Source: a virus. From it: a DNA stretch of 46,742 nt. Positions 7,601 to 16,737 of the stretch are shown here, piece after piece. The notes under the pieces are model-generated. The model did no database searches and was not told the origin of the DNA. It was given only the letters and a program-made list of their open reading frames with translations. Each line of letters opens with the position of its first letter. Position 1 is the first letter of the stretch. Made by a program: the position numbers and the translations under genes. The stretch covers positions 1 through 46,742 of the IMG/VR virus record IMGVR_UViG_3300025941_000039; one strand, 5' to 3'.

Positions 7601-10600
7601 GCATCCGCTTCTCCGTCTCCGCCGTAATCGCCGTCGCCAGCGGCGGCGTGGTCTGGCGCAGCGCCCGCAGTTCGTCGCCGCTGGAGAACCCGTAGACGTC
7701 CGCGACCATGTCGGCCGGCGTGCCGCGCTTGACCTCGGCGAGCGCCTGATAGACCGGCGTGTTCGACAACTCGTGGCGCACGTCCGCCTCGACGCCCGCG
7801 CGCTCCGCCTTCCACGCGGCGGTGCGCGTGCGCTGCATCTCCTTGAGCAGCGTCTGCTCGAGTTGCTCGCGTGCCGTCCGCGAGGCCATCTCGATGGTCT
7901 TGCCGTAGCGCGCGAACGCCTCCGGCGTCATGCCGGCCGCCTCCGCCGTCGTGAACATCGGCGCGACCCGGCGTCCTTCTTCCTCCGCAATCGCCTGGTC
8001 GCTCGCCAGCATCCGGTCGAACACCTGACGCACGTCGGGGTTGAGCGTGACGCGGAGCCCCGTCAGGGTCTTGTAGACGTCGAGCATCCACGCCCGGAAG
8101 GACGAGAACGCCTCGCGCAGCGCGGTCGTCGGCGCGACTCCTTCCATCAGGTAGCGTTCAAACCCGCGCGCCCACTGCTCGTGTTGCGCGGTCGTGATCG
8201 GTTGCCCCGTGTCGCCTTCAGGAAAGAGCCACGCGCGGGCGGTCGCGAGGTCGCGCGCGATCTCCGGCGACTCCGGCGCGAGGTCGGTCATCACCTCCAG
8301 AAAGAAGTGCGCGCTCTCGTGCAGGAACGTCGAGAGGTTCGCCTTCTCAAACAGACTGATCGTGAACTGGCGGTCGGCTCCGAAGCGGATGGAGCCGCGG
8401 CGCTCCGGCGTCGGCTCACCGGGCTGCGGTTCCTGAAAGAGCGCCTGGCCGCCGAGCACGTAGTCGCGCATCTGCGGCGTGATGCGAATGCCGGGCACCG
8501 CGCCGAGCGTTTCGTCGCGCTCCATCTGCAGCCGGGCGAGGCGCGTGTTGTAGCCCGCCGTCGCCGTGCGTTCCGTTTCATGCGCGAGCGTCAGGGCGGC
8601 GATCTCGGCGTCGATGTCCGCGTGCGTGCGGCCGGACGCGCTCATTTCGATCATCTCGACTCTGCCGCCGTTGCGCTTCACCGCCGGCAGTCCGTTGACG
8701 ACGTTGACGAAGTCCACGTCGTAGAGGCGCGTGAGCCCGGCCCCGCCGATCTTCAGCCCTTCGCCTTCCAGCGTGCCGTCGGGCGTGTCGAGAATGCGCG
8801 CCGCCACTTCCTTGCCGATCACGTCCGAGAGCGGCTTGCCGACCCAGTCGTGCGCCCCGCCTTCGATCCGGGCGGTGACCCGCCCGGCGGCGTCAATCGC
8901 CAGCGCGATCTTCCCGCCATCGATCGCCTCGATGTTGACTTTCGTGACCGCGCCGCCCGCCAGATGCGCGGGCGGAGCCGGGCTCCACATGATGTCGCGC
9001 ACCGCGTGTTCCAGCCCGTAGCGCCTCGCTTGCGTTTCGCCGCGCGTCCACACGACCGCGCTCCGGCCCCGGTTCACCGCATCGCGCAGCGCCCACTTGA
9101 ACGCGCCTTCGCGCCAGTTCTTCACCAGCAGCGGCGGCATCAGCTTCTGGTTTTCAGGGTTGGGCGGCTGCGCCTCTTCGATCCAGGACACCAGCGTGCC
9201 GTCCGGTGCGGTGCGGTCGTTGAGGCGGATCCGCACCCACGGGTTCTCGATGTTCTGATAGGCGTCGTGTCCGTCGCGCCAGTCGGCGCGGTCAGCGCCG
9301 CGCCTCCACAACGCCTCCCCATGCACGACCGCCACCTGCGCGACCTGGTCCGGCGTAAAGCCCTCGCGGAACGCGACCGCCGCCGTCATGGCCCGGCCCT
9401 CGGCGTCGAGCCACGGCTTGCCGTTCACGTCGAACGCAAAGCGCGTCGTGCCGGGTGGATGCCCCTCGACGTCGCCGACCACGGGGCGCGCGGTGATCTC
9501 GGCGAAGCGGTCGCGCGGCGCATTCGGCATCTGCAGGAACACCTCGCGGTTGCTGCCCTCGTCCGCGCCCGGCTCGACGTAGTCGCCAAACTTGATCCCG
9601 TCGCCCTCCGCTCCTTCGTCCTCCAGTTGCCCCTGCGCCTCTTTCAGCGCGTCGTCCCAACTGACGTTCTCGCGCGCCGCCTCGTAGCGCGCCTCATCGT
9701 AGTCGGACTGATGCTCCTCGACGTAGGACTCGGCCGCTTGCTGCGCCTCTTCCTCGCTGCCGTAGGGGTCGTCGTGCCATCGACCATCGATGCGGAACTG
9801 CCAGTAGGTGCCCTCGTCGTCCTCCGTCTCCTTGACGCGGATCTGCCCATAGCCCTCGCTGCGATACATCGATCCTTCGACCTCGGCATCGACCGCCGCG
9901 TCGAACAGTTGACGCGCCCGGTCCTCGACCAACTCCGCATCGATGCCGCCCGCCTCGCTCAACGTGAAGACTTCGACATGCACGGCGTTCGCCTTCAGGT
10001 AGTCGAGCACTTCCTGCCGCGTATAGCTCACGCCGTCCTCAAGGTCCGACACATGCGCGAGGGCGAATTCGTCCTTATTGATGCCGCTCTTCGCGTTGCG
10101 GATCGACGCCTTCCACTGCGCGCCGTTCGCTTTGGCTTGCTTGCTGTCTTCGACGGCGCGGGTCAGGCGGGAGTAGAACGTGCCGGCGGGTTCATCGACG
10201 CCCTGATAGTAGATGTTGCCGGACGTGCCGTCGAACGTGCCCCGGTTGCCGGTCGCGCTCTTGACCTGGTCGGGGTCGAAGACCATGTAGCTGTCGCCGT
10301 CGCCCTCGTAGCCGTTGGGATACTGGACGCCGTCGTAGCCCTTCGCCTTCAGATAGTCGCGCATGACCACGAAGCGCGCGGCGCGCTCGCGGGTCGCGCC
10401 GTGAACCGCGTTCACCTTGTCCGACGCATCCATCCGCGCGAGCAAGTCTTTCGACTCGTCCGGCGTCAGCACGTTGTCCTTGACCAACTGGTCGAGGAAC
10501 CCCAGCCGGCCGAAGTAGCCGGGGTCTTCGGACAAGTGGATCGGATGTTCCATCCGCAGGAACACGCCCAGCGTCTTCGTGCCGCCGCGCTTGCTGGCTT

Positions 10601-13600
10601 GCGCCGCCGTGCCGAAGTGAAAGCCTAGCTCGCCATGCGCGGGATCGAAGGCGTCGAATTCGGCGGACGTGTTGTGATAGACGACGAGCGGTTCCAGGTC
10701 GGCGGAGGACACGACCTGGCTCGCGCCGAACCACGCGCGGAACTCCGGCGACTCGGTCTGCGCTTCGACGGTCTGGTAGAGGGTTGTGTCGGGGCCGGCT
10801 TTCTTCGCGGCGCGGGCGGCGCGCTTCGCCTCTTTCGCAGCGGCGGCGCTTGCCTTGTCGGCGGCGAGCGTGGCTTTCGCGGCTAGTCGCTGGGCGCGGA
10901 CGGCGTCGAGTCGCTGGGCGGAGCGGAACTCGCCGAGCGTTGGCGAGCGATCTTCTCCACTCGCGCCTTCTCGTCCAGTTCCCGCTGATCGATCACGCCG
11001 TGCAGCTCCTCGGCGAGCCGGGTCCGAAAGGAAGACTTGCTCGAGGGCGTGGACTTGTTCTCCATATCCGGCACGCTCCAGTATACCCCTGATCGTGACG
11101 TCCTCGGTCAGCATCGCTGCGAACTCCGGCGCGGTCGCAATGACGGCGTCGGTCAGCTTGCCCTGCTGCAGGACCTGGACGGCAGTGAGCTTCTCGTCCT
11201 CGGCCAGTTCATACAGCGTCTTCGCCCACGACCAGACCGTCTCCTGCACGTTGGCCGGCGTCCACTCTTCGCCCGTGCGCTCCGTCAGAATCGCGGCCAC
11301 GCGCCGGACCTTCGCGCTCATCGCCAGATAGCCGGGCGACTTGCCGCCGTATTTGCGTTTAGCGCGCGTCTCGGTCGCGGGCAGAAACTGGTCGGTGCCG
11401 GCGAAGAGCGTCTGCTCGACCGCCGAGAACGTCGCCATCCAGGCGTCGTTGGTCACCTCCTGCATGTAGCCGAGCAGGTTGCGGTTGAACGACTGCACCT
11501 TCGGGCCGGAGAGCGTGATGTTCTCCGGCGTCGGCGAGGTCAGCGCCTCGACCATGTTGTTGCGCCACGAGTCGAGCACCGACTCCGGCGCGCCGCTGCC
11601 ACGCACCGCGAGCGCCGCCAGTTCCAGAATGACGTCGCGGTCCTGCGACCGCCCGGTCTGGATCCAGATGCGCCACATCGCCGCCGCGTTCAGCAGGTTG
11701 TCCCGCACGCCGACGCGCGGCGACATCGACGCCAGCAGCGCGACGAAGCGTGGCGTGTCCTGTTCGCCGAACACCTCGCGAATGGAATCGACCGCGCGCT
11801 GATACCAGCCGCGCACGACCGAGCCCGCGAGCGCGACGTCCACGAAGTCGAGATCCTCCGGCAGACTCTCAAACGTGTCGGCGATACTCGCGATGGCTTT
11901 CGTGCGGGCGTTGGCACGCTCCTCCGGCGTCAGGTGCGGCGCGATGACATCGAACCCACGCGGGCCGTCCAGCACCGGGTCCAACGTCTCCGGCTCCGCG
12001 TCCTCGACGGTCTGGAACAGCACCGTCGCCAGCGGCACGGCGTCGAGCGCCTTGCTGCGAGGCGGCGCTTCCGGCTTCGCGGCTCGCGCCCGTTCGCCGA
12101 GCGCCTTGCCCTCCTTGTCGATGTTGGGGTTCTCGGCGCGCATCTGCGCCATGCGTTCCGCGAGCGTGCCGGTGATCGGCGCGTTGCGCCGCTCGACGCC
12201 GTCCGGCCCGACGCCACGCGCCGATCGCCGCTCCACGACCGGCGGCGCGGGCGTGGCTAGCTCCGCCTCGGCGAGTGCGATCATCGCGTCCTGCCGGGCG
12301 GTGCCCTCGGTCGTCGCGGTCCACGTCGCCAGCGTCGGCGGCAGCGCCGGCAGCGGAATGCCCTCGGCCGCGAGCGTCTCGTGCGTGACCGGGCCGACGT
12401 GGCCTGGCACCGCGTAGCGCGGCGCGATGATACCCTCGACGTTCTGGCTGAACCCGGTCACGGTCGCGACTGGCGCGGCGGCTGGCGCAGCCTCTGCCGT
12501 CACCTCGGTCGTCGTCGTCGCCGCAGCGGCCGGTGCGTCCGGCTGCAGCGACGGGCGCTCGACCGTCAGCCCGTAGCGTTGATAGAGCGTCAGCGGGTCG
12601 AGCTTCGCCTTCGCCGCGAGCGTGCCGAACACCGCCTCAAAGACCTGGCCCTGCCGCACCGCCATCTGCTCAGGGAACCCGGCCGCGCGCAGTTGCGCGG
12701 TGACGTGCTCGCGCACCTTCGCGGCGGAGTCCTCGGCGGACGTGCGCTCCGCCGCCGGCCGCGCCATCTCCTCTTCGCGGACGTTCGCCGCCTTCGGATC
12801 GCCGACCCGCAATTCCTTCTCAAAGAAGGCGTGATGATCCGTCGCCGCGAGTTGTGTGACGTAGGCGGCGGTCGGGATCGCGAGGTCGGTCTGCGCCTTG
12901 ACCGCGTCGTCATACGCCGTGTCGCTGCCCGTCAGGCGGTGCGCCATCTCCGCCGGGTCGATGCCCTGCGACTGAAACCAGGTCGTGAAGCTGTCGATGG
13001 GCGCGTAGAGTTTCTCGACGCCGTCCTTGCTGACGTGCGCGATAAACTCCGCGACCGCCGCCGGGTCGCGCTCGAGGGTCTTCGATTCGCGCGCCGCCTT
13101 GCCGAGATCCTCCAGCGTCTGCTGGCCGACCGCCGCTTGCACCATCCGGTTGACCGCATGGATGCTGCCGGTCTGCGCGCCGGTCTGCACGAGGGTCGCG
13201 ATGGTCGTCGCGAGGAAGGCACTCGGCCGCTCGCGGATGTAGTCGCCGAAGGTCTTGTCGCGACTCTCCGGCAGCGCCGCCCAGTCGTTGAGGTCCTGGC
13301 CGAGCGTGGCGACGTTCTCGCCGACCAACTCCGGCACGACCTGGTGCAACAGCGTCTTGAAAAACCCGCTGCGCTTCGCGAGGTCACCGACCAGCTTGTG
13401 AAAGGGGGCCGCCTCGGTGCCCGCTTCAATGATGCCTTGCGACGTGCCGTAGAGCAGCGACGACGCGAACCCGCCGCCCTGAGCGCGCATGGTCGAATAG
13501 CCCGCGCCGCCGGTCTGAGTCGCCATCAGCCCCAGCCCGAAGCGCGACACCATCAGTTCTGCGGCCGGCGTCAGGGTCGCGCCGCCGGTCAGCACCGCCG

Positions 13601-14270
13601 ACAGCAGAATCGGCGCGGAACTCCCCATCGACCCGAACCCTTCGTAAACCATCTTCTCGATCTCGCCGACGCCCCGCTGCTCGCCCGTCAGGCCACGCTT
13701 GGTCGCTTCCGCGACTTCGTTCTGCCGCTTGCCGAAGTCTTCCAGCCACGGCAGCTTGAGGCCCGCGCCGACCGCTTCCAGCGCGGACCACGCGCCGAGG
13801 TCGAGCCCTTTGTAGAGGCCGCCGGCCGTGATGCCGGTCGCGTTGGAGGCGAAGCGCATCGCCGTCTCGATGGCACTGAGCGGGCGCAGATCGTCCTGCG
13901 CGACGGCGAGGTTGATCGGGTGCGCGGTCAGCCAGTCGGCGAGCAGCGGACTCTCGGCGCGATACTTCTCGACGTCGAAGTCCACGGCTTTGGTCTGCTG
14001 TTCGATGGCGTCGAGGTTGCGCTCGACCAGGTCGGTCGGGAACCCGGTGCGCCGCGACTGCGTCAGGATGCGCGCGGCTTTCTCCGGCGGCATCGCGGCG
14101 GCGCGCTTCGCGGCGTCCTGCAGCTTCGCCGGCTGTTCCGGCGCGGAGAACACGCGCTCCGAGGCGGGGGCCGGGAGCGTGCCGCTCTCAAACGGGCGTG
14201 CGCCCGCCGTCGGCTTGGTCAGGGCCGGGTCGCTGAAGACCGAAAAGGTCTGCTCCTCCTCGTCCATCAT
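4650..14270 (-). CDS. Giant polyvalent internal virion protein (gp16-like position)
   Basis: This 3206-residue multi-domain protein is probably ejected with the DNA. Visible parts: N-terminal helical region with hydrophobic stretches (~130-280); a conserved helical block (~770-1030); an ART-PolyVal ADP-ribosyltransferase-like domain (~1190-1360) with VVYHNTSAEFDAF, GFHFGT and TGNRGTFDG; a large-polyvalent-protein domain with WTRGETQARRYGL (~1740); a zincin-like metallopeptidase with FLHESAHFFLE (HExxH, ~1980) and a downstream WARGFERYL; long coiled-coil regions; and a C-terminal part with one hydrophobic stretch (~3040). It follows gp14-like and gp15-like genes, as T7 gp16 does. The ATG overlaps the previous stop. 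No lytic transglycosylase motif was found. Enzymatic roles are inferred from motifs. Confidence 0.88.
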   Translation of the reverse strand: MMDEEEQTFSVFSDPALTKPTAGARPFESGTLPAPASERVFSAPEQPAKLQDAAKRAAAMPPEKAARILTQSRRTGFPTDLVERNLDAIEQQTKAVDFDVEKYRAESPLLADWLTAHPINLAVAQDDLRPLSAIETAMRFASNATGITAGGLYKGLDLGAWSALEAVGAGLKLPWLEDFGKRQNEVAEATKRGLTGEQRGVGEIEKMVYEGFGSMGSSAPILLSAVLTGGATLTPAAELMVSRFGLGLMATQTGGAGYSTMRAQGGGFASSLLYGTSQGIIEAGTEAAPFHKLVGDLAKRSGFFKTLLHQVVPELVGENVATLGQDLNDWAALPESRDKTFGDYIRERPSAFLATTIATLVQTGAQTGSIHAVNRMVQAAVGQQTLEDLGKAARESKTLERDPAAVAEFIAHVSKDGVEKLYAPIDSFTTWFQSQGIDPAEMAHRLTGSDTAYDDAVKAQTDLAIPTAAYVTQLAATDHHAFFEKELRVGDPKAANVREEEMARPAAERTSAEDSAAKVREHVTAQLRAAGFPEQMAVRQGQVFEAVFGTLAAKAKLDPLTLYQRYGLTVERPSLQPDAPAAAATTTTEVTAEAAPAAAPVATVTGFSQNVEGIIAPRYAVPGHVGPVTHETLAAEGIPLPALPPTLATWTATTEGTARQDAMIALAEAELATPAPPVVERRSARGVGPDGVERRNAPITGTLAERMAQMRAENPNIDKEGKALGERARAAKPEAPPRSKALDAVPLATVLFQTVEDAEPETLDPVLDGPRGFDVIAPHLTPEERANARTKAIASIADTFESLPEDLDFVDVALAGSVVRGWYQRAVDSIREVFGEQDTPRFVALLASMSPRVGVRDNLLNAAAMWRIWIQTGRSQDRDVILELAALAVRGSGAPESVLDSWRNNMVEALTSPTPENITLSGPKVQSFNRNLLGYMQEVTNDAWMATFSAVEQTLFAGTDQFLPATETRAKRKYGGKSPGYLAMSAKVRRVAAILTERTGEEWTPANVQETVWSWAKTLYELAEDEKLTAVQVLQQGKLTDAVIATAPEFAAMLTEDVTIRGILERAGYGEQVHALEQVFLSDPARRGAARRDRSAGTGREGASGEDRSPTLGEFRSAQRLDAVRAQRLAAKATLAADKASAAAAKEAKRAARAAKKAGPDTTLYQTVEAQTESPEFRAWFGASQVVSSADLEPLVVYHNTSAEFDAFDPAHGELGFHFGTAAQASKRGGTKTLGVFLRMEHPIHLSEDPGYFGRLGFLDQLVKDNVLTPDESKDLLARMDASDKVNAVHGATRERAARFVVMRDYLKAKGYDGVQYPNGYEGDGDSYMVFDPDQVKSATGNRGTFDGTSGNIYYQGVDEPAGTFYSRLTRAVEDSKQAKANGAQWKASIRNAKSGINKDEFALAHVSDLEDGVSYTRQEVLDYLKANAVHVEVFTLSEAGGIDAELVEDRARQLFDAAVDAEVEGSMYRSEGYGQIRVKETEDDEGTYWQFRIDGRWHDDPYGSEEEAQQAAESYVEEHQSDYDEARYEAARENVSWDDALKEAQGQLEDEGAEGDGIKFGDYVEPGADEGSNREVFLQMPNAPRDRFAEITARPVVGDVEGHPPGTTRFAFDVNGKPWLDAEGRAMTAAVAFREGFTPDQVAQVAVVHGEALWRRGADRADWRDGHDAYQNIENPWVRIRLNDRTAPDGTLVSWIEEAQPPNPENQKLMPPLLVKNWREGAFKWALRDAVNRGRSAVVWTRGETQARRYGLEHAVRDIMWSPAPPAHLAGGAVTKVNIEAIDGGKIALAIDAAGRVTARIEGGAHDWVGKPLSDVIGKEVAARILDTPDGTLEGEGLKIGGAGLTRLYDVDFVNVVNGLPAVKRNGGRVEMIEMSASGRTHADIDAEIAALTLAHETERTATAGYNTRLARLQMERDETLGAVPGIRITPQMRDYVLGGQALFQEPQPGEPTPERRGSIRFGADRQFTISLFEKANLSTFLHESAHFFLEVMTDLAPESPEIARDLATARAWLFPEGDTGQPITTAQHEQWARGFERYLMEGVAPTTALREAFSSFRAWMLDVYKTLTGLRVTLNPDVRQVFDRMLASDQAIAEEEGRRVAPMFTTAEAAGMTPEAFARYGKTIEMASRTAREQLEQTLLKEMQRTRTAAWKAERAGVEADVRHELSNTPVYQALAEVKRGTPADMVADVYGFSSGDELRALRQTTPPLATAITAETEKRMQAAHPSALLDGTLAEEAAAAVSNEGRAEVVRQEMAALRKLQRTVKPFVRDAVAAVSAEKQTEIDALQTDLSAKNATTRGAAAAIHRATPSRADVEAHARARIARTLVKELKPAVFWAAARRAAQHAIDRAARQDIPGAIAAKTQETVALALHREAVRVVADLAVRVGRAQALGTGAARARLGLAGSGYLDQVDGILDRYQFAPVTQKALKRRVLVRNWVAELERQGMPAEGLPDEVLNDSRRIHYTEATVEEIVGITDGLQMIAHLARLKNRLLTAQDRRTFEQRRDALAASIREHTTARKFQYEKTSADKVGDWIDNAYASNAKLSLLVFEMDGHVDAGPMWQAFQRTANAAADAEESRNVKEGLRYNAILEQFYPGRERLAIQEQKFIPALNASLSLEARLAIGAYWGSEDGRERLRNDPTRPFTEAQLLAIIDSLDERDWKYLAAHHAFLDSFWPEIEAKEQRLTGLKPEKVEALTIQTRFGEQPGGYHPIAYDGTRMARAGQLAKITEAKLTTAAAYTRTVTKKGYTETRVAHTGLPLRLDMTATFNHVRDVVHDLTHHEMLIDVNRLLRDSAVSQAIIDTRGDIVYGKITKLFEDIAAGAAGGGGKNNFADWAARFLKSRSQVAGMAWNTWTALQQPIGLFNGMERVGVKWVAKGVKRWLRDAAHFESTTTWIANKSAMMANRMTTANPDMRDVQKTLREPGGWFDKLVRTVSADHVTQQAILDSYLWHIGMAQRIADVPTWLGEYEKQMHQNPGDEAQAIALADQAVLDSQGGGQLKDLTDVQRGGDVAKLFMTFASYGVTVLNSAARRTGQTNFKSPASALAFLGGLSLLYVVPAILTEAMRCATGRAACDEVPAFIAKVGGQILGDSLNGIIFAREGSSALKIVAGMDPGSRGYEGPAGTRLVQMSFQAATDVGHAIKQGEVTGRAVKSTTALAGAALQLPTAQMIRSIEGWIALQEGRTSNPGALVFGPPPKGN

Positions 14271-16192
14271 TCGCCCCGGAGGCGGCGGTAGACTTCCGCC
14301 TTGCCCATGCCGAGCACGTCCGCCGCGTAGGCGCGCTGGATGCGGTCCTGATACAGCTTGACGATGTCCGCCGGCTTGAAGACGGGGCGCTGCAGCCGGG
14401 GGTCATTCGCGCGCAGGATGTTGACGGCTTCGGTGATGTTGGGTTGCGGAATGCTGGTCAGCGGCACGAACGCCTTCTCGCGACTCTCCGGGCTCTGCAC
14501 CAGGCGGGCGCCCTGCTCCGTCGAGCTATACCCGAACCAGCGCGATACCATCACTTTCTGATCGACCATGCTGTGCATGATCTGGGCTTTCTCGTCGCGC
14601 GAGAGTTTCTTGTTGCCCGTTTCCCGTTCCGCGATGACCGCGAGGACGTCGCTCTTCAGCGCGCCCAGTTCCGCCTTCTCGTCGTCGCTCGCCTTGGTCT
14701 TGTGCGCGCCCGCGTAGCCCGCGCCATCCGCGATCTGGCGGAAGAGACTCTCGTCGATCGTCGCGGTCTTCACCGCGTCAGCCGACGCTTGCAGCCGGCG
14801 GCGTCCTTCCATCAGCGCATTGACGCGCGGCTGGCCGATCTCCGGCAGCAGCGACATGATCTGGTCTTCGGTCATCGCGGCGAGCGTGGTCGGGTTCGAC
14901 TTGTCCCAGTAGGTCGCCCAGCCGGTCGTCTCTTCGCGCTGCGCCTTGAGCGTGCGCTCGTGCTGCCCGCGCGTAAAGACGCGCTCTTCGTCGCGGTAGG
15001 CACGGTCCTCGACGCGGTCGCTGCGGTCGGCGGCGTGCTCCTGCTCGCGCACCATGTAGTCGGTGAAGGTCTTCCGCACGGTAGCCGGCGCGTTCAGGAA
15101 CTCGTCCATGCGCTGCATCTCGCCCAGCGTCTTGCCGTCGAGCACGGCTTTCGCGAGCTTGGCCGTGATCGCCTCGGCGCGCGAGGCGCGGCCGGCGTCG
15201 GTCGCGGACTTGCGCTCGCGCAGGTTCTGCAGCGCCGCCTCCCGCACCTTCGGCTGGTCCGCATACTTCTCGTTGATCGCCTCCTGCATCTTGTCCACGT
15301 TGATCGGCTCGTCGTCGGCCTTTGGTCCCATCGCCGCCCAGACCGCGTTGCTGGCGCGCAGTCCCTGGCCGAGCGTCGTCGCGACCTCCAGCTTGACTTC
15401 CAGCCGGCGCTTCTCCTCCGGCAGCAACTCGGCCGCCGCCATGTGCTTGAAGTAGAACGCGGCGTCCTCGTCGTGCCCCTGCGCCAGTTGCTCATCGATC
15501 ACGCCCGCGTGGATCTGACTGTGCGCCTCGGCGAGCATCTCCTTACGCTGGTCCGGCCCCCAGCCTTTGTGCGCCGCGTATTTCGTGATGATGTCGTCGG
15601 TCTGCTGGAGCGCCTCGCCGATCTTGAACGGGTGTTCCGCCGCGTTGACGATGCCGTCGCGGATCGAGTTTTTCACCGCACCCTGGTATTCGCCGGTCGC
15701 GTAGGTTTCCATCTGCTGCCCGGCGTAGTCGTCCGTCATGCGGACCATCGACGCGCGCTGCCCGGCCAGCATCTTGTCGAGGCGCGCGAGTTGCCGCGGC
15801 GTCTTGCCTTCGCGCAGCGTGCCGGCGAACTCATCGAAGCGCGCCGTCTTCGCCTCGGTCAGGCCGAGCGCGTCCTTGCCCCTGACGGTATGGAACGCGC
15901 CGGTCGTCGTGTCATTCAACTCCGCATGGAGAAAATCGCTCACCCGGTTCGTGGCCGCGACGTCCACCACATCATCCTGCCGCTGCAGTTCGCGCTCGTG
16001 CTGCTCCGCGACCTGGCGCGTGGCGATGGCGGTGACGGTCTGGCCCAGCCGGCCGACGGCGTCGGCGGTCTGGCCTTGCGCCTCGGCGAGGCCCGCGCCC
16101 ATCGACAGCGGTGTCTCGGCGGCGGTCTTGCGAACGCCGAGCAGGGGGTCGGTGCCGACCTGACGACCGGGCGCGCGTGGCACCATCGGCAT
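14267..16192 (-). CDS. Internal virion protein (gp15-like position)
   Basis: This 641-residue protein is mostly helical and charged, with many Gln, Glu, Lys and Ala. It starts MPMVPRAPGRQVGTDP, a pattern typical of phage core proteins. It lies between the gp14-like gene and the giant protein, matching the T7 14-15-16 order, so it probably forms part of the ejected trans-envelope channel. Start and stop overlap both neighbours (TAATG and ATGA). Sequence similarity to gp15 itself is not evident to me; the role is from position and composition. Confidence 0.75.
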   Translation of the reverse strand: MPMVPRAPGRQVGTDPLLGVRKTAAETPLSMGAGLAEAQGQTADAVGRLGQTVTAIATRQVAEQHERELQRQDDVVDVAATNRVSDFLHAELNDTTTGAFHTVRGKDALGLTEAKTARFDEFAGTLREGKTPRQLARLDKMLAGQRASMVRMTDDYAGQQMETYATGEYQGAVKNSIRDGIVNAAEHPFKIGEALQQTDDIITKYAAHKGWGPDQRKEMLAEAHSQIHAGVIDEQLAQGHDEDAAFYFKHMAAAELLPEEKRRLEVKLEVATTLGQGLRASNAVWAAMGPKADDEPINVDKMQEAINEKYADQPKVREAALQNLRERKSATDAGRASRAEAITAKLAKAVLDGKTLGEMQRMDEFLNAPATVRKTFTDYMVREQEHAADRSDRVEDRAYRDEERVFTRGQHERTLKAQREETTGWATYWDKSNPTTLAAMTEDQIMSLLPEIGQPRVNALMEGRRRLQASADAVKTATIDESLFRQIADGAGYAGAHKTKASDDEKAELGALKSDVLAVIAERETGNKKLSRDEKAQIMHSMVDQKVMVSRWFGYSSTEQGARLVQSPESREKAFVPLTSIPQPNITEAVNILRANDPRLQRPVFKPADIVKLYQDRIQRAYAADVLGMGKAEVYRRLRGE

Positions 16193-16737
16193 TAGCGGAT
16201 CCCGTATTTGGCGGTGTAGAGACTCGCGCCCTGCTGGGCAATGGACGCCGCCGCGCCGATATACGCGCCGGTCGCACGCTCACGGCCGGCTTGCTCCGCG
16301 TAGACGCCGGTCTTGCGCGCGATGTCGGCCCGCTTGCGGAGATCGACCGCTTGCACCTTGAACCCCCACGCCTCGCGCTGCGCGTTGACCTTGATCGTCT
16401 GCGCGTCCAGTTCGCCCGTGTAGGCGGTGTCGGCCTGGACATCGACCGCGCTGCCGTAGCCGACATCGATGTTGCCAGCGGCGAACCCGCTGCGCTGCGC
16501 GCCGACCATGCCGCGAATGCCGGCGCGGAAGCGCGACTCCTGCTCCGCCCCGCGCGCGGTCGCGTCCGTCGCCTGGAGGTCCGCGACGGCGGCGTTGTAG
16601 TCGGAGAGGTCGGCCTGGCTGTTCGCCGCCTCCTGCTCCGCCGCGCCCTGCTTCTTTGCCGCCTGACCTTCCTTGTAGCCCTTGTAGGCGCTCGCGACCA
16701 TGCCGCCGATGGCAATGACGGTCAGCGTTACCGGCAC
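16192..16737 (-). CDS. Internal virion protein, gp14-like
   Basis: This 181-residue protein has an N-terminal hydrophobic segment (TLTVIAIGGMVASAYKGY) and a long Ala/Gln-rich helical region. That region includes GAQRSGFAAGNIDVGYGSA and REAWGFKVQAVDLR, blocks typical of podovirus gp14-type core proteins. The GTG at 16737 is chosen because GGAGG lies seven bases upstream and the longer upstream reading overlaps the previous gene. It probably acts first in forming the ejection channel in the outer membrane, by analogy with T7 gp14. Confidence 0.78.
   Translation of the reverse strand: MPVTLTVIAIGGMVASAYKGYKEGQAAKKQGAAEQEAANSQADLSDYNAAVADLQATDATARGAEQESRFRAGIRGMVGAQRSGFAAGNIDVGYGSAVDVQADTAYTGELDAQTIKVNAQREAWGFKVQAVDLRKRADIARKTGVYAEQAGRERATGAYIGAAASIAQQGASLYTAKYGIR

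Noticed and set aside
4170-10628. 2152-codon plus-strand open frame
   Set aside because: It is antisense to the giant virion protein, Arg-rich with no recognisable domain, and reflects GC-biased codon use lacking antisense stops.
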